In this document: one piece after another, positions 49,437-62,599 of the stretch
How the letters are laid out: each line of letters opens with the position of its first letter
How positions within the stretch are numbered: position 1 is the stretch's first letter
Source of the DNA: Odontesthes bonariensis
Lineage: Eukaryota > Chordata > Actinopteri > Atheriniformes > Atherinopsidae
NCBI RefSeq assembly: GCF_027942865.1
Contig: NC_134509.1
Location: 33,096,197-33,160,196 of the forward strand
Direction: 5' to 3'
DNA: 64,000 bases
Made by a program: the position numbers and the translations under genes
The notes under the pieces: generated by a model
The model's database searches: none
The model's input: only the letters and a program-made list of their open reading frames with translations
What the model was told of the DNA's origin: nothing

Positions 49437-50452
49437 CTGGAAAATTCAAATCATTAAAGCAAGGAGAATAAACTGAGACATGTGAAACTTTTTCAAAGTG
49501 TTACAGGCGCTTGTTTTGGAAACAGCAAATGAGGACTCAGTGGAAACAGTTTCCTCATGTAAAGTGATCTGAGCACAGGCTCAAAACTCAAAATTTCCTG
49601 CTGCATAAATGTATGTGTGCACAAATAATTCAAAAATCTTAATAAGAGCATATTTCAAGAGGAGTTGGTTCATTATGTGCAATGCCAAGTGTTGAGTCGC
49701 TTTTTGACCGTGCTGGACAGCACCTTTAAAAAAAAAAAAACAACATTTTTTTATCAGTATTCATGATTGGAGCAAAGAGAAAGAGGGCCCAAAAGCAGGA
49801 CTTACAGCAGAATAAACAGACTCTATTGGTATAATAAACAAAAAGATCAATTCAAAACCAAAACACCAAAAGTAATTATGTCTTTCATTTATTGAAATCG
49901 TACTTACAAAACTTAAAGGGGCACATATTATGAAACATATTATCTGATATTCAGTTAGCTGTGCAGATTTGCAGAAATTCTTACCCCACTTCAAACTTAT
50001 CCAGCTTCCTCTCTCTGTATCTCAGCAGAGCAGACTGTGCTGCATCCACTGTTTCTTGAAAGCAGAACATTTTTAATTTGATTTGCTAATAACATCCATT
50101 ATGATCATTACTTAGATAATTCACTTAATTTGAATAAATCAGCTAATAATGTTCTACAAGTATTCTTTTTCTTTATACCACTACAAGAAAATGTGACTTT
50201 TAATTGGTATTCTTTACAGTCACTAGATATTTTTGAGGGCTGTTGATGGTATCTTGGTGGCCTCTTCTCTATAACAATAAATTCAAGTGTATGGTTGTAG
50301 ATTTGCTGGTTTCACATGCGGTGAACTGTAGAGGAGGCCAAAGAGAGAAGAAAAAATGGCCAAAATCTCTGGCGTTACTTTAAAGTTACTCTTAACTCAT
50401 TGTCACCCCACGCTATAATATGAGCTGTTTAAATCGAAATGTAAAATACTTA
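49437..50452. other. Intergenic, no gene recognised
   Basis: No exon or repeat that I can name, apart from an A-run near 49730. It lies upstream of the akap8l promoter. Confidence 0.45.
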
Positions 50453-50500
50453 TATTGTATTGTATTGTATTGTATTGTATTATATTATATTATATTATAT
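50453..50500. repeat. (TATTG)n/(TATTA)n microsatellite
   Basis: A pentanucleotide tandem that shifts from attgt to attat units, about 50 bp before the akap8l promoter elements. Confidence 0.9.
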
Positions 50501-50519
50501 GGGTGATGTGGGTGAGATA

Positions 50520-50683
50520 TGGAACGAGGCCTAGTTGGTCACGTGGGTTTTTTGGGTGAGTCAGAGGAGCGCATCCTGCACAACACCCGGTCAGTTCGTC
50601 GTAGCTTTGCAAGACGGGGACTTCGCCACCCAGAGCTGACCGCTTACGTCGATAGTATTGTCTGATTGCTGCACGACGATATA
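50520..50683 (+). promoter_or_regulatory. akap8l promoter and 5'UTR
   Basis: A compact CpG-containing stretch directly before the start codon. It carries a CACGTG E-box (50540-50545) and an AP-1-like TGAGTCA (50557-50563). No TATA box was seen. The exact transcription start is not determinable. Confidence 0.5.
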
Positions 50684-53600
50684 ATGGACAGCAGAGGCTA
50701 CGGTTCTGGTGAATATACGTTTTTCTTATATTATATATTTTATCCGGTTGTTTTTTATCACCGATGAATATAGCCGCATTGTTAGCTCTAAGCTAAGCTA
50801 ATATTCTGTTTTAGCTAGCCAGCTACAACGATCAGTCTAGCCGACTGCAGCTTGAAAAAAGGAACTAGCTAATGTCTATTTTCTTGGAAAACTAGGTAAC
50901 AATCAGGCAAGTTTCATTGAGAGACAAGAAGAACAGTCGTTAGCGGTATTCAAGGCCTATAGCTAGGCCATCGCTTCGCCATCATGGTGCTATGTTGCTA
51001 ATACGCTAACGTGTCTCGGACCTTTTGTTAGGCTGTGTTAAAACGTGTTAATGGTCTGCTAAATTTTGATGCCTCATGCTTTTAAGTTAAGGTAGCATTT
51101 TATATAGCCAACGTTTAAAAGCCGGTTGGTGAAATGGCCGCCTCGCTCTGAATGCGTTGGTAACTTTACATTAACATTTCTACGTTCAGAATCAGGTTTC
51201 AATGTTCAAGTTGCACCAGCCTGATGTGCGCACACACACACCTAAAGAGAAACACGACGAAACTCAGCTGGCCCATTTTGTCTTTTGGTGCATATTCCAA
51301 TTCATTGTTAAATTGCATGTGGAGATTATTTAAGATTGTGGATTTGGTCTACGCGTTACCAAATACTGTGGGTGGGTTTTATTGTGTAGTATCGGTCACT
51401 TTTAGCTTTCATTTTCCTCATACCAACCTCCTCTCTCACTCTGCCTGTGCAGGTTACTCCAGTTGGGGAGGTGGAGGCTCAGGCAGCAGAGGTGAGAAAA
51501 TGTGTTACTATCAGAGCCTAGTAACGGTGACAAAATCCCATGTCAAAAAGCTATGTATTATGTTATTATTCATACTATTTGTATTTTTTTATATATTTTT
51601 TAATATATTTTTATTGTATAGATTTGTTTAAAAATAATATTTTGTTTTCTATATTATCTTGTATATTTTGTCTGTATCTATAATTAATCCATATAATTAG
51701 GTTTGACAGACATCAATGAGGAGGTATTGCTGACTTTGATCAACTCGAATGAAAAATGTTAAAGTGTTCCAATTATATAGATTTGAGGAAGAAATACAGG
51801 CAAGTTGTTTGACACACGGTGACGTTTTTGGGTCAAAGACTGGGTCCGCTCCTTTTCTATTATTGGTGTCCAAGCCGACTATAAGTTATGACAAAGGAGG
51901 AGAACGTCACTTAAATGGTGGAAAATGCGTTTGTCATAAATGATCGACAAGACAAAGGCTACATTTACACTGTCAGTTAAATGTTACCCAATTCCGATTT
52001 TTTGCTCTCATGTGACACAGATCTGATATGTTTTTTGACCATGTAAATGGGACAAGGACGCATGCATTCGGATATTTTGAGATCGGATACAGGCCTCCTT
52101 CATATGTGGAAATTTATCAGATACGAATCGGATATGTGACAATGCAACCGTCGTGTAAACAGGCAGATCGGATATTCTTACACATTGCTTTCCACACGTC
52201 ATTAAATATCCGTCGGAGGACGGTCTGTAGCTCATCAGCTCGTGGAAGCTGTATGTACCGATGCCACAGCTCGTCTCGCACGACTTGGCAGAAGTTGTTT
52301 ACAATCAGGCACACTGATGCGTTGCTAATGCGAAATAGGTGAGCTAATGTGCGATAGCCTGCACCTGTTGCGAGCCACCAAAGAGCGACACGACACGCAT
52401 TTTCAGTGGAATCGCCCAACGAAATGTGGTGTCTTGGTAGGAGAAGAATGGGGACAAACAAGCATATCAAAAGTTTGTCGGCTCATTCTAAAATTGCTGA
52501 CCCATTGCTCTTCATCAAAGCCCGCCACAACATTCTCCCACCAGTCCTGGGATCGGTCTCGCACCCAGACACTCCTCTGAACAGCTGAGGAGGCAATAAT
52601 TGCAGCGTGTGCACAGGATGCAATAATGGCCCTTTTCCTCCTTCTCTGCCTTAAAATCCTGCCAATGTTGGGCGAACTTCTCATGTACCGCAACACTAGC
52701 ATCACACCTATTTCAACGTCGTCCATTTGCCTCAGCAGTAGAGTTTGGTAAACACTTAAGTAGGCATGCGCAATGTTTCAGGTGATAGGCAAGTGTAATC
52801 GCGTGAATCAGATATGAGTCACATTATTAAGGTACGTGTAACCACACGTTAAAAAAAAATCGGATTTAGGCAAAAAATCAGATCTTGGCATCAAGACTTG
52901 CAGTGTAAATGAAGCCAAATTAGCTGACATCAGTCCTCACGAGACTACCTTGATTCTTGGCATCCTAACAACTCTGTTGCTTTGTGTATAAAGCCCGCTC
53001 GAGGCGCTGGATCTGGGTGTATCATCCAGCAGATGCGGTGGCTGACACAGCGTTTGCATGGTGAGGAGATTAGCCTGCACAGCACGCCGCTGTGCTTCAG
53101 TAGGGAGACGAGCGTAACTAATGTTTGCCAAACAATAATGAGTCATTTCACCTTTGACGCTCACTGAAAGTCATAAAGTCGTGTTTTCACTTAGTAAAGG
53201 CTTTACTTAAGTCGGGGGTTAGTAATACAATCACAGTTAATAAAAACGTTTGTTGCACACGTATTTAGGTGTTTTTTGGGAATAACTTGAATACAGTTTT
53301 CTCTTTAAAAAAAATTTTTTTTTTCATTCCTAAGCAATTAAGTGTGCCCAATGAATGCTTCGCATAGCAGCACGGTGGAATGTAGACTGCAGACGGATTC
53401 GTTTATATTCCTGCCTCCAAATGGATTTCTTTTTCTTTTCTTAAGTGGTGTGTAAATGAGTGCAGATGCAAGCAAAATACCCAGTTAGTTTGCTTTTTTT
53501 AAATGCTCTGCATCATGGGTCAAATTTTGATGATGCGTTTAATGTCCATTTCTGTGTTATGGTACATCATTGAACTGATTTATGGCTGCAAGCCTTCAAC

Positions 53601-56600
53601 GTATCAGGAATGGACATAATAGAAGAAGCTGTGACTGTCTTTTTTTTTTTTTGTTGTTCTTCTTCTTTTAAAGGTTCCGGTGGCTTTGATCTGTATGGGG
53701 GAGGTTTTAAGGACTCGATGTCTGGGTTTGGAGGCTATGGCGGAGGTGGAGGAGGAGGAGGAGGTGGCAGTGGCAGCGGTAGCGGCAGCGGCCATATGAA
53801 GCGAGGGCTCTCAGGAGGCTCTCTGCTCTCGTCATCCACAGGCACACATGCAGATGCGGTCATTGCCAAGATTAACCAGCGCCTGGACATGCTCACTCAA
53901 ATGGAAGGGGGGTTTAAGGGGCCTCGGAGTGACAGGTAATGTTATTATTATTAAGAATAATGATGTATCTTTTTTTTTTTTTTTTTTTTTTTTCTTTTTT
54001 TTTTTCTTTTTTTTTTTTTTGTCCCTGCTCCATATTCATCAGTCACATACTACTGCGGCACATCTATGTCAATGACAACATCACATTTCCCAGTAGGGCT
54101 CTTCATATTTTAAAGCTATAAAGCATTACATACATCATAATGTCGCATTTGGTTAATTTAGAGCAGGAACATCGTCTCTAAATGTTGTCTCGCGTCTGAA
54201 ACATTTCCAAACAGTTAGATTTTGCTTGCTTTAGATTAGACTGGACAGGATCTGCGTGTGTCTAGGACCTCTTAATGCCAATTTAAAAGTCAAAAAGCTG
54301 TTGTCCTAGATTTGCTTCCAACTTTGGCTCTGTAGTGTAAAGGTTATTTTTTAAAAAGAAAAACAAAGACCATGCCAATGTTGACTGGGACCCACGGAGT
54401 TGATATTGTTGGTTGGAGTTTTAGCTTGCAGAAGCATTGATTTACACTGTGCGCCCAGCCTTTGTGAAAATGTGCATGCTTCAGTTCCTTTATGGGGAAA
54501 AAACGTGAGCCACTCACAGGCTGCAATTGAGTGCCTTGACATTGAGAAAACTGTTTGCTCACCATTTGCTTTGATGCAGTTTATCTGACGAGAGGGAAAA
54601 AATGTCATTCCCCAAAAACCTTAGATGCTGCAGATGGGCATGGTCTTCTTTTTGGAGGTGCAATTATTGAACCAAATTTTCCTTTGCAACAGAAAGACGA
54701 AACTTGGCACGTAAATTTGAGGTCATCTTTTAAGTAGCTCTCCTCAAACATTGCTTCTGTCTTGACGTGTTTGTGTTTACACCTTTTGTTTCTCTCATCC
54801 TCCATGTGACCTAACCTGTGTTCTGGCTTTAGGTTACGCAAGAGAGATGAGTTTTACAGGTGCTGGCCTGGTATTGCTCTATGAAGCTGAAACATTTATT
54901 GAAGGTTGCTTGTTTTTATGTACAGAAACATATACTCAATGCTTGATGAAATGCCTAGCTTACAAATCCTGCCCTTTCTTTGGTGTGTTCAGTATTATCG
55001 AGTCACATCCCAGGATATTTGACCTCCTTGCACCTGTCTCAAGGCATCAATGTTTCGCTGGGCCATGTTCATGTCTGTTCAAGGTTTCCCAGCCTATCTT
55101 TTGATAAAAATGGAGATTTAAAGAAATTGCATTTCATTACCTTCAAAAAGTCTGTAAAGATTAAGCAAATAATTATGATAAAAGACCACAAGGAGAGTGT
55201 AAGCTTGTATGGATCAACGTTTTGAGCTAATTTGGTGATTTCAATGAATCTGGGAGTGACATGGAAACTTGAGAAAGCGAGACGATGGAGGAGAAGGAAT
55301 AGCAGGTGGAGAAATCCAGGCCTGGCTTCCCTCCCTGCCTCCCTTGCTCTCTGCTCTTCTCTATCAACCCTCTCCCTCCCTCCTGCAGGTTTGACCAGTA
55401 CGAGTCATTCGACTCGCGCACCTCCGGTCTCTCCTCCTCCCGAGATCTCTACAGATCTAGCAGCAGTAGCTATGGTTTTGGGGATGGCCGTGGGGACAGC
55501 ATGCTGTTGAGTCAGCGAGGAGGCTCGGGCTTCGGAGGGGGAATGGGGCTAGGGGGAGGAGGAGGCTTTGACAGCCCCTCCTCTTCCTATGGAGTCGCAA
55601 AAATGCGACCGAGTATGAGGGAGCCCTTCACCGGTGCCCAGGGAGGAGGTTCTGGAGGTGGAGGATGGGCTGGAGCAGGCCGACGTTCCCCCAGAAGGGG
55701 TGGAAGTACTGGGGGTCGAGGAGCTGGAGGAGGCTTTGGAAGCCGCAGGTCTGACCCCACTCCATTGGGTGGAGGTTTGCGGGGAAGTGGTAGCGGGGGC
55801 CAGTCCCACCGTGGCCACTCTCCAGGAGGTGGTAGAGGAAAGCTCCCATCCCTCCTGTCCAACCGCATGTACCCTGAGAGCGGGGGTTTCCAGGGTTCTA
55901 CTCCAGGGCCTCACGACTTTCCTGGGAGGCATTTTGGAGGGGGCCCACGGGCTGGCCGCCAGCGAGGCCGCAAGAGACCCCTCAACAAAGTAAGTACCTC
56001 CAGGCAAATAAAACCTCAGACCCTGGGCAAAAGTTAAGCCCTTTCTGATTCCCTCCTTTTTCTACCCATAACCAACTGGCAAGTCAGCTTAAAGTGCTAG
56101 TATGTGCTATTTGCCATGTTAAGCAATGTGCCACATAAAAAAGATGAAGACACACATTTGACATGTCACTTGTTCTAACTCCATCAGGCCATTGATTTAA
56201 CATTGGCTGAAATGTCCCATTGAAGTGCTCTTTTTCTGCTGTAGAAATAAGTGTCTGCATTTTTTTTTCCTTGTAGCTACAGGGTTTTATTTTGGCTTTT
56301 TCATTTATTTACTTTCTTTCATAGTCGTGGGTATATATTAAGACAAGTTTCACACTATTCATATTAAACTACTCCGAAGAAAAAAATCTGCTACTAAACC
56401 TGCACTGCAAGCCTTTTGTCTAAACGAACATCCGCTATATTCAAGCCAGATGAGTTCATATGATATTGATTAAGCCCACGAGCGCCGTGTTAATCTTTGC
56501 GCGATAGCCTTTAAATCGGATGTGAATGGTCACATTTCCACGTTGGAGCACTGGTAGCTATGCATTTTGTGTCATCCAGCAAGGATTAGATTGTCCGAAC

Positions 56601-59600
56601 TGAAGAAGGAAGCATACATGCTGTAACCAGAAAGGATGTCGGCACCTCAGAGATGCATCTAAGAATCTTGTTTGTCCTGATAGTGCAAAAAGAAACTCGG
56701 TGTTCAGAGGAAGTGGCAGAGGCGGAACACCATAAGCATATAAAAAGCTCTGCACTGCAGGTTTAGCTCTCGAGTTCACATATAAATATATCGATTTATT
56801 TCTGGTTGTCATGTCTGCATTTGATTTATTTTTAGATCAGGTGTTTGTGAGTGCAAATTGATTTGGTTTTTCTTTTCTTTTTCTTATAATTTACTACAGC
56901 AGGTGAAGCCGCAGCGAGAAGTTCAGAAGAAGAGAAAGCAGACTCTGACAGCAGCTGATGAGCCAGAGTCCAAGATAAACAGGACAGAGTGTGAAGGGTC
57001 AGAGGCTACAAAAGGTACTTTGCAACATCAGGGCTGTATATTAGGAGAAGATAACATTATTGATTTCATTATCATCATAAATCATTATCTGATTTCCTAT
57101 GCTCTGATGTAACAGAAGAACCAGAGAAAAATGGCGCTGACAGTAAAGCAGAGACCGGCGCTGAGGTGAGTTGATGTCCTTTTTGTGATCAGCAAAAAAT
57201 GACTGAATTCAAGCGTACAATCTCGGACAATTGTTCATTTACCCCGTTAAAAGCCCCAGACTCAGCAGAGCAATGTATCCCTCTAAGGCCCAAGTATGAA
57301 GCGAGTCCTTTATCATCTTACATGGTGTAATTTGGTCAAATCTATGTAAGATCTGTAAGATGTTTTACTGGATCAAACTAGGCGAATGGTGAATGGAAAA
57401 TAATTCATTTAAATTCTAACATTTGTTTATGAATTTTCTTTTTTCGTATCCAGGATACAAAACCCACTGAAGATGGAGATCAAGGTAAGCTTGTTCACAC
57501 TATACTTAGCGGAGTCTGCGGAGTTTAAAATTGGGTGTGCCTAATTTTGCTCTTGTGCTGCTGATCAGCTTCACCCAAACAGGATGAGAAGAAAAAGCCT
57601 CAGGGCAAACAGACCCCTGTCCAGGGTCAAGAGAAGCACCCGAAAATGAGAAAGAGGAGAGGCTTCCTGGAAAGGTGAGAGGACAGACAATTGTCTTTTT
57701 CTCCCTTCTCTGTACACTGCTGTGTAAGGTTTATAAACCTTTTCTTTTCTGATAGAAAATGGCTCTTAAACTGTGCTTTTGTCTGATTTTTATTAGTCAC
57801 AAGACAGATTTTTGGAGTAATTTTGGCACATCCTGCAAAAAAAAGAGTAATTTTGGTGTCATTAGTTCTTATTTAACAGAGATGAGTCTCACTTTATTGT
57901 GGCATTTCTGTTTTTTCTTTTTCCCCCCAGGGTGATGTTTGCATGTTCTGTGTGCAAATTCCGTTCATTTTACAAGGAGGAAATGGAAACTCACCTTGAA
58001 AGTCGCTTCCACAAGGACCACTTTAAGTTCCTTTCCAGCCAGTTGTCCAAACCCACCACAGACTTCTTACAGGTCACTGAGCATTGTCATGAATTTGCAT
58101 TCACACAAGTGCACGTGTTTTAAATGGAGTGATATTATATTGTCTCCCTGCAGGAGCAGAACATTGAACAAATTGCCTTTTTTTTTATATTTATCATAAC
58201 ATTTTCAGTCCCATTTATAGAAATGTACTCATTTTAATGCACAAAATTAAGAGCTTTGATTTGGGGGGGGAAAAACAAAAAAGGATGCATATATCTGAAT
58301 AACATTTCTTTTTAATTCTAAGGGATGTATCTTATTTATTTGTGTGTATTTCCATATTTTGCACATTCACCCATCAGTTTCAATGTGAAATAACCTTCTT
58401 TTCAGAGGTAGTTTGGGTGGGTTATTGTCACATTTCACCGTGTTTATGGACGTTGTTTCCAACTATTTCAAGATTTATGAGCCTTTGCTGTATCTAACCA
58501 AAGGGTCCACAGTCCTCTGTAATGAAAATCTTTTCTTAAGGAGTTTTAGCCATTTCTACATACTTTAGGGGGTAGTGTACTCGCTGACAGTTACAGGAGT
58601 TGTAAACTAATAAAAACTTTGCTTTTGCAGGAGTACTTGAAAAACAAGTTCAAGAAGACCGATGAGAGGGTCAGCCAGTTGGAAAACCACAGCGCCGCCA
58701 TCTGCCAGATGTACAGAGAGCAGGATCTCACCAAGGGTAAGCATCGGCAGCTCTGTGTGTACTCATGCCCCCAAAACCAGATGTGAAGCGCCTGCTCACT
58801 GTAAAGATTTCCCATCCGTTCTGTAGATCTTGGGATGGAGCATTTCATGAGGAAGGTGGAGGCGGCCCACTGTGCAGCATGTGACCTTTTCATTCCCATG
58901 CAGCCCCACTTGATTCAGAAGCACATCAAGTCTCCTGACCACAACTACAACCGGAAGGTATGGCGGGTCATCCCCAGTGTGTTTTTTAAAATGTACTTTT
59001 AGTTCTGCTCCTAAAAATGGGTTGAAAAAAACGAGGCTGGGAAAGCATCACAGAAATTAACTGTATTCGTGCCAAATATTCACTTTCAGCTGCGCTTTGT
59101 TACATGAACGATGGCCAATTCCCTCAAACTTTAGAATAAATGCAGCCAAACATTTGTTAGGAGCATTATTGTATTGGAGCATGTGAACAGATTGGTATTT
59201 GTATTGAACTTTTTCACCAGCTGCTGCTCTGAGAGCGACGATATTGGTTAATTTTAAAACTTGTACGAGAGGGTTTAATATCGTGTCCAAAGACCTCTAA
59301 CTGGTCCAGTAAAAAAGACTGCTCCTATATTACGTTTTTTTTTTGTTTTTTTTCCTCGAGATGTTTTGTCTTTGGTTTATGTTAGACCTTAAACTGTCAA
59401 CTTCTTTTCTTTCTTTTACCAAGGGCATGATGGAACAGTCCAAGCGGGGAAGTCTGTCAGTTGCCCGAAGCATCCTTAATCACAAGCTCATTGGCAAGAA
59501 GCTGGAGAGCTACCTCAAGGTATTGTAATAATAATGATTATAATAACAGTGATACAATTTGTTTGAAAGCGCCTTTCAGGACACACTGTACAATAATAAC

Positions 59601-60969
59601 ACAAAGCGTTATTAAAAACAGACATGTAGCCTGGCAACATCTGCTAACGGTGAGAATCTGAGATCAGATTGAAACCATGTTTAAATTATTGGAATAATAC
59701 CATAGCAGCTTTTTTTTTTTTTTTTTTTTTTACTTAGAGAAGATTAGTTTTTGCTCCGGACTAAAGGCCTCAGTATGCTTCTCCGTAGTCACGGAGAGGC
59801 TCTCCGTCCTTTCAAAGTTCTCCGTCGGGCTGTCTGATACGAAAGGCAGTTCATTTCCCGATCAGTAGGCGTCGCTACGTTAGACGACCCAATCTCGCGA
59901 CGTCTATCGTGAAAGTCGTTGATTGATTGTTTAACTTCCGACTCCGTTCCACTCCTCACAGTGAACGATGGCGACCGAGAGAGAAAGACTGTTGTTGGAG
60001 TTTGAGCTTATTGATTTTGAAATGCAAATAATTTTGACCAAATGTTGATCGGCACACAGTAAACTCTTTGAAAATTGGCGGTGTTGTTTTTCTGAGAGCT
60101 AGGAACTAAACCGGAAAAGTGATTCCGGAAATGATGTTGTTAGCCGACCAATCACAACCCTTGCGGTCTCCGCGAGTCTCCGTCTCCTCGAAGAATAGAT
60201 AGAAATGTTGGCCGACGCACGCAAGGGACGGAGAGCGTCTCCGGGAGGCTCTCTGTTGATGGAGAGAGCTCTCCATAGGCGACCATAAATCAGCCTTGAA
60301 ATTCCTCTCTGACAGCAGAACTTGGATAACAGTGGTTATCAAGTGTTGCTCGTTGTGTAAATACTTGATCTTTGGACTAGAATTAAATCTGGTGGAGTAT
60401 TGACGAAAGCTGTGGAACTGATTAGATTTTCAGTTGCACCCTAACCTTGATTGAACAGTGAGGTTTTGACCTAAAATTTCAAACTTCTAAAACTGTATGC
60501 ATGTAAATCTTTTTTTTTGTAGGGTGAAAACCCATTCATCGGTAACCACGACGACCAGGATCCAGAGGACTCCATGGCAATGGATGTGTCTGAGTTGGAG
60601 TTACCCAGTGAGACGGCAGAAGGCCAGACAGAGGTGACAGCTGCCAAAGATGAGGCTGCGCCTGATGGAGAGACTGAAAAAGAGGTGGCTGAGGAGGAAA
60701 CGGTGGAGACGACAACGGCAACAACAGCAGTGGTGGAGGAAAAGATGGAGGAGCAGCAGCAGGAGGAGGAGCAACAGCAGCAGGAGCAACAGCAGCAGGA
60801 GGAAAACCAAGAAGAAGAGGAAGGCTTTGAAGTTGGAGAGGAGGAAGAAGAAGATGAGGGATATGTTGTGCATGATGAGCTTGGCGAAGAGGGATTACAG
60901 GGTGACCAGGAAGCCCAATTCCACGAGGACGAGGGAGTTGACAACTTGTTGGAAGCTGGGGATCACTAA
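50684..60969 (+). CDS. akap8l: A-kinase anchor protein 8-like
   Basis: Nuclear, chromatin- and RNA-associated AKAP95-family protein (HA95). Coding exons: 50684-50708, 51453-51491, 53674-53935, 55389-55989, 56900-57014, 57116-57165, 57454-57484, 57569-57674, 57931-58072, 58631-58736, 58827-58957, 59424-59519, 60523-60969. All have GT-AG ends and sum to 2151 nt, 716 residues (human about 646). A Gly/Ser-rich N-terminus contains [10 protein letters not shown] and [11 protein letters not shown]. Arg/Gly-rich and basic NLS-like parts (RKRPLNK, KKRKQ, KMRKRRG) follow. Two AKAP95 C2H2 fingers: C415/C418/H431/H437 and C508/C511/H525/H531. [27 protein letters not shown] and [10 protein letters not shown] favour AKAP8L over AKAP8. 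The tail is Glu/Gln-rich and acidic. The acceptor at 56900 could also be used 3 nt downstream. Confidence 0.94.
51957..52916 (-). mobile_element. Harbinger element with broken transposase
   Basis: The ends match as inverted repeats (ggctacatttacactg; right-end complement ggcttcatttacactg), with aaa on both sides as a possible 3-bp duplication. On the minus strand, 52726-52403 encodes [19 protein letters not shown] and 52470-52117 continues, one frame over, with [19 protein letters not shown]. These are the N-terminal parts of a HARBI1-type nuclease, separated by a frameshift. The DDE catalytic region is missing. It lies in akap8l intron 2. Confidence 0.8.
53970..54020. repeat. Interrupted poly(T) tract
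   Basis: About 50 bases of T with isolated C, just after akap8l exon 3. Confidence 0.9.
59766..60295 (+). mobile_element. Harbinger-like MITE in akap8l intron 12
   Basis: The outer ends are diverged inverted repeats (ggcctcagtatgcttctccg; right-end complement ggctgatttatggtcgcc), followed by many ctccg/cggag subterminal motifs. A short plus-strand frame from ATG 59968 ([18 protein letters not shown]) resembles the first residues of Harbinger accessory or transposase proteins. No clear target duplication was found, so the class is moderately supported. Confidence 0.55.
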
Positions 60970-61870
60970 TGACTCTTTTTCTCTGTGTAACATCTTGACC
61001 TGAATATTTCTCTGGATCAGCTGGTGACTCCCATCCTCCTGTCCATTTAGTCCAATCCGATTGCTAATAGTATTAAGAAGTATGCTTCTATTGTTTTTTT
61101 CCACTGTCGGAGTCCAAGCTCATGTTTCTTCATGTTTTTTGCTAAAGGAATAGTTTCACATTTTGGATACCATTATTCACTTTCTTGCTGAGATTAAGAT
61201 AATTTTGAAGTTACACAAAGTAACGCTTGTCTTATGCATGATGGCTTTGCCTGTCCCTTTAGAGATGTTGATAGACTTCTTCTTAGGACTTGGAATAGCT
61301 GGGTGAGTGGTCTCGCCTCTTCCGGTCTTTATTCTGAAAGGATCACCGTCCTCAGTCTACATTTTCAATGAGAGACAGGGTTTGGGTTGATCTTTTCATT
61401 TAAAACTTGGGAAGAAGGCAGCTCTGTGTGTTGCTGAAAATGTCTTTTTTTTTTTTTTTTTTGTGCCTTTTTGTGAAATGTTTCAGTTGTTTAGAATTGG
61501 TTAAGAGATTATAAGTATTGTAATGTTGAGACAAACTGGGTTCACTCAAGGACATTGCGTTTATAGTTTATTGACTGCTGATTGAATGGATGATTTTCCA
61601 ATCAAAGTGATCTTTTTAATCTTGTAGTTAAGGTGACTGTGGAAAAGTGTTGAATATTCAGATCATCACTCAGAATGATCATCAGTCATGTAACAATTTT
61701 GTTTTACTGAGAAATAAACTTGTTAAATCAGTCACTTTTGTTTTTGTCATCTTGCAGTTGACTTTAAGGTACAGCAGTTGCAGACGGGCTAGATTTTTGT
61801 TTGGTTAGTTTAACGTCGAACAGCAAAAGTTTTGTTGCAACCCAGAATAAAGAGTGTTTTTCACTGCCTT
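60970..61870 (+). other. akap8l: akap8l 3' untranslated region
   Basis: After the TAA at 60967-60969 the sequence is AT-rich and noncoding. AATAAA signals lie at 61713-61718 and 61846-61851, and a third candidate is near 62128. The first two are the likely ends. Confidence 0.65.
61713..61718 (+). terminator. Candidate poly(A) signal of akap8l
   Basis: Canonical AATAAA about 745 nt after the stop codon, followed by T/G-rich sequence (cacttttgtttttgtc). A second AATAAA lies at 61846. Confidence 0.55.
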
Positions 61871-62599
61871 TGAGAGCTGGTATTTTTATTTAGATCTGTT
61901 CTACGTCTATGTTTTTGGGGTATTTTTTTTCTTGTCTAATACAAACTGTTGGTGTCTTAACGTGGACTCAACCAACCTTTGCTTTGACAGCTGTTAAGGA
62001 TTAAACACTACCCCCTGCCACCAGGTGGAGTACTAATTCCTTCTAACACAAACACTTAAAACGTGTTTTCTGTATTTCTTAAAACGCCATCTTCTCAGTT
62101 TATTGATGCGTGTGTGTTGTAAAAAAAATAAAACAGTTTATCATTTATAATTTGATGTCTTCACTTTGTTTCACTTGATAAATATGTTTAACTAAAACGT
62201 TCCTGTTCAGCCGGTTGAATGAAAATGTGAGCAATAACCGACGCATCCAACTGCGTTACTTCAACAACAGTGAAGGCTGCAATATGTCATTGTGAATGCA
62301 TTTATTAAAAGTATACTGCCAAATTATTTCTCTTTCTCTCCTTCTTACCGGCGATCATATGTGTATATATATACCAGTGTATACATCTACGTTTTAAACA
62401 GCCGATGTACTGCGTTGACGCTTTTCTCACCTTTTAGCGGGGAACGTCCACAACTCTTGCATATTTACTCCATATTTTTATCTCAATTTTATGTATTTAA
62501 TCAGTTTGAGTTTCTGATATCAACCTGTTTATTGGCTGAAATTATTACAAGGGATTGCATGATGTTACCCGGGAGAGGGGGAGGAGTTAGAATTGACAT

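Noticed and set aside
53641-54020. Poly(T) tracts as possible functional elements
   Set aside because: The tract at 53641 is the polypyrimidine tract of the exon 3 acceptor, and the one at 53970 is an ordinary microsatellite-like run.
55549-56007. Long minus-strand open frames opposite akap8l exon 4
   Set aside because: They are shadows of the Gly-rich akap8l exon; the GC-rich composition keeps the other frames open. No family motif was found.
60471-60944. Minus-strand Ser-rich frame of 157 codons
   Set aside because: It is the reverse of the akap8l Glu/Gln repeat region; low-complexity shadow.
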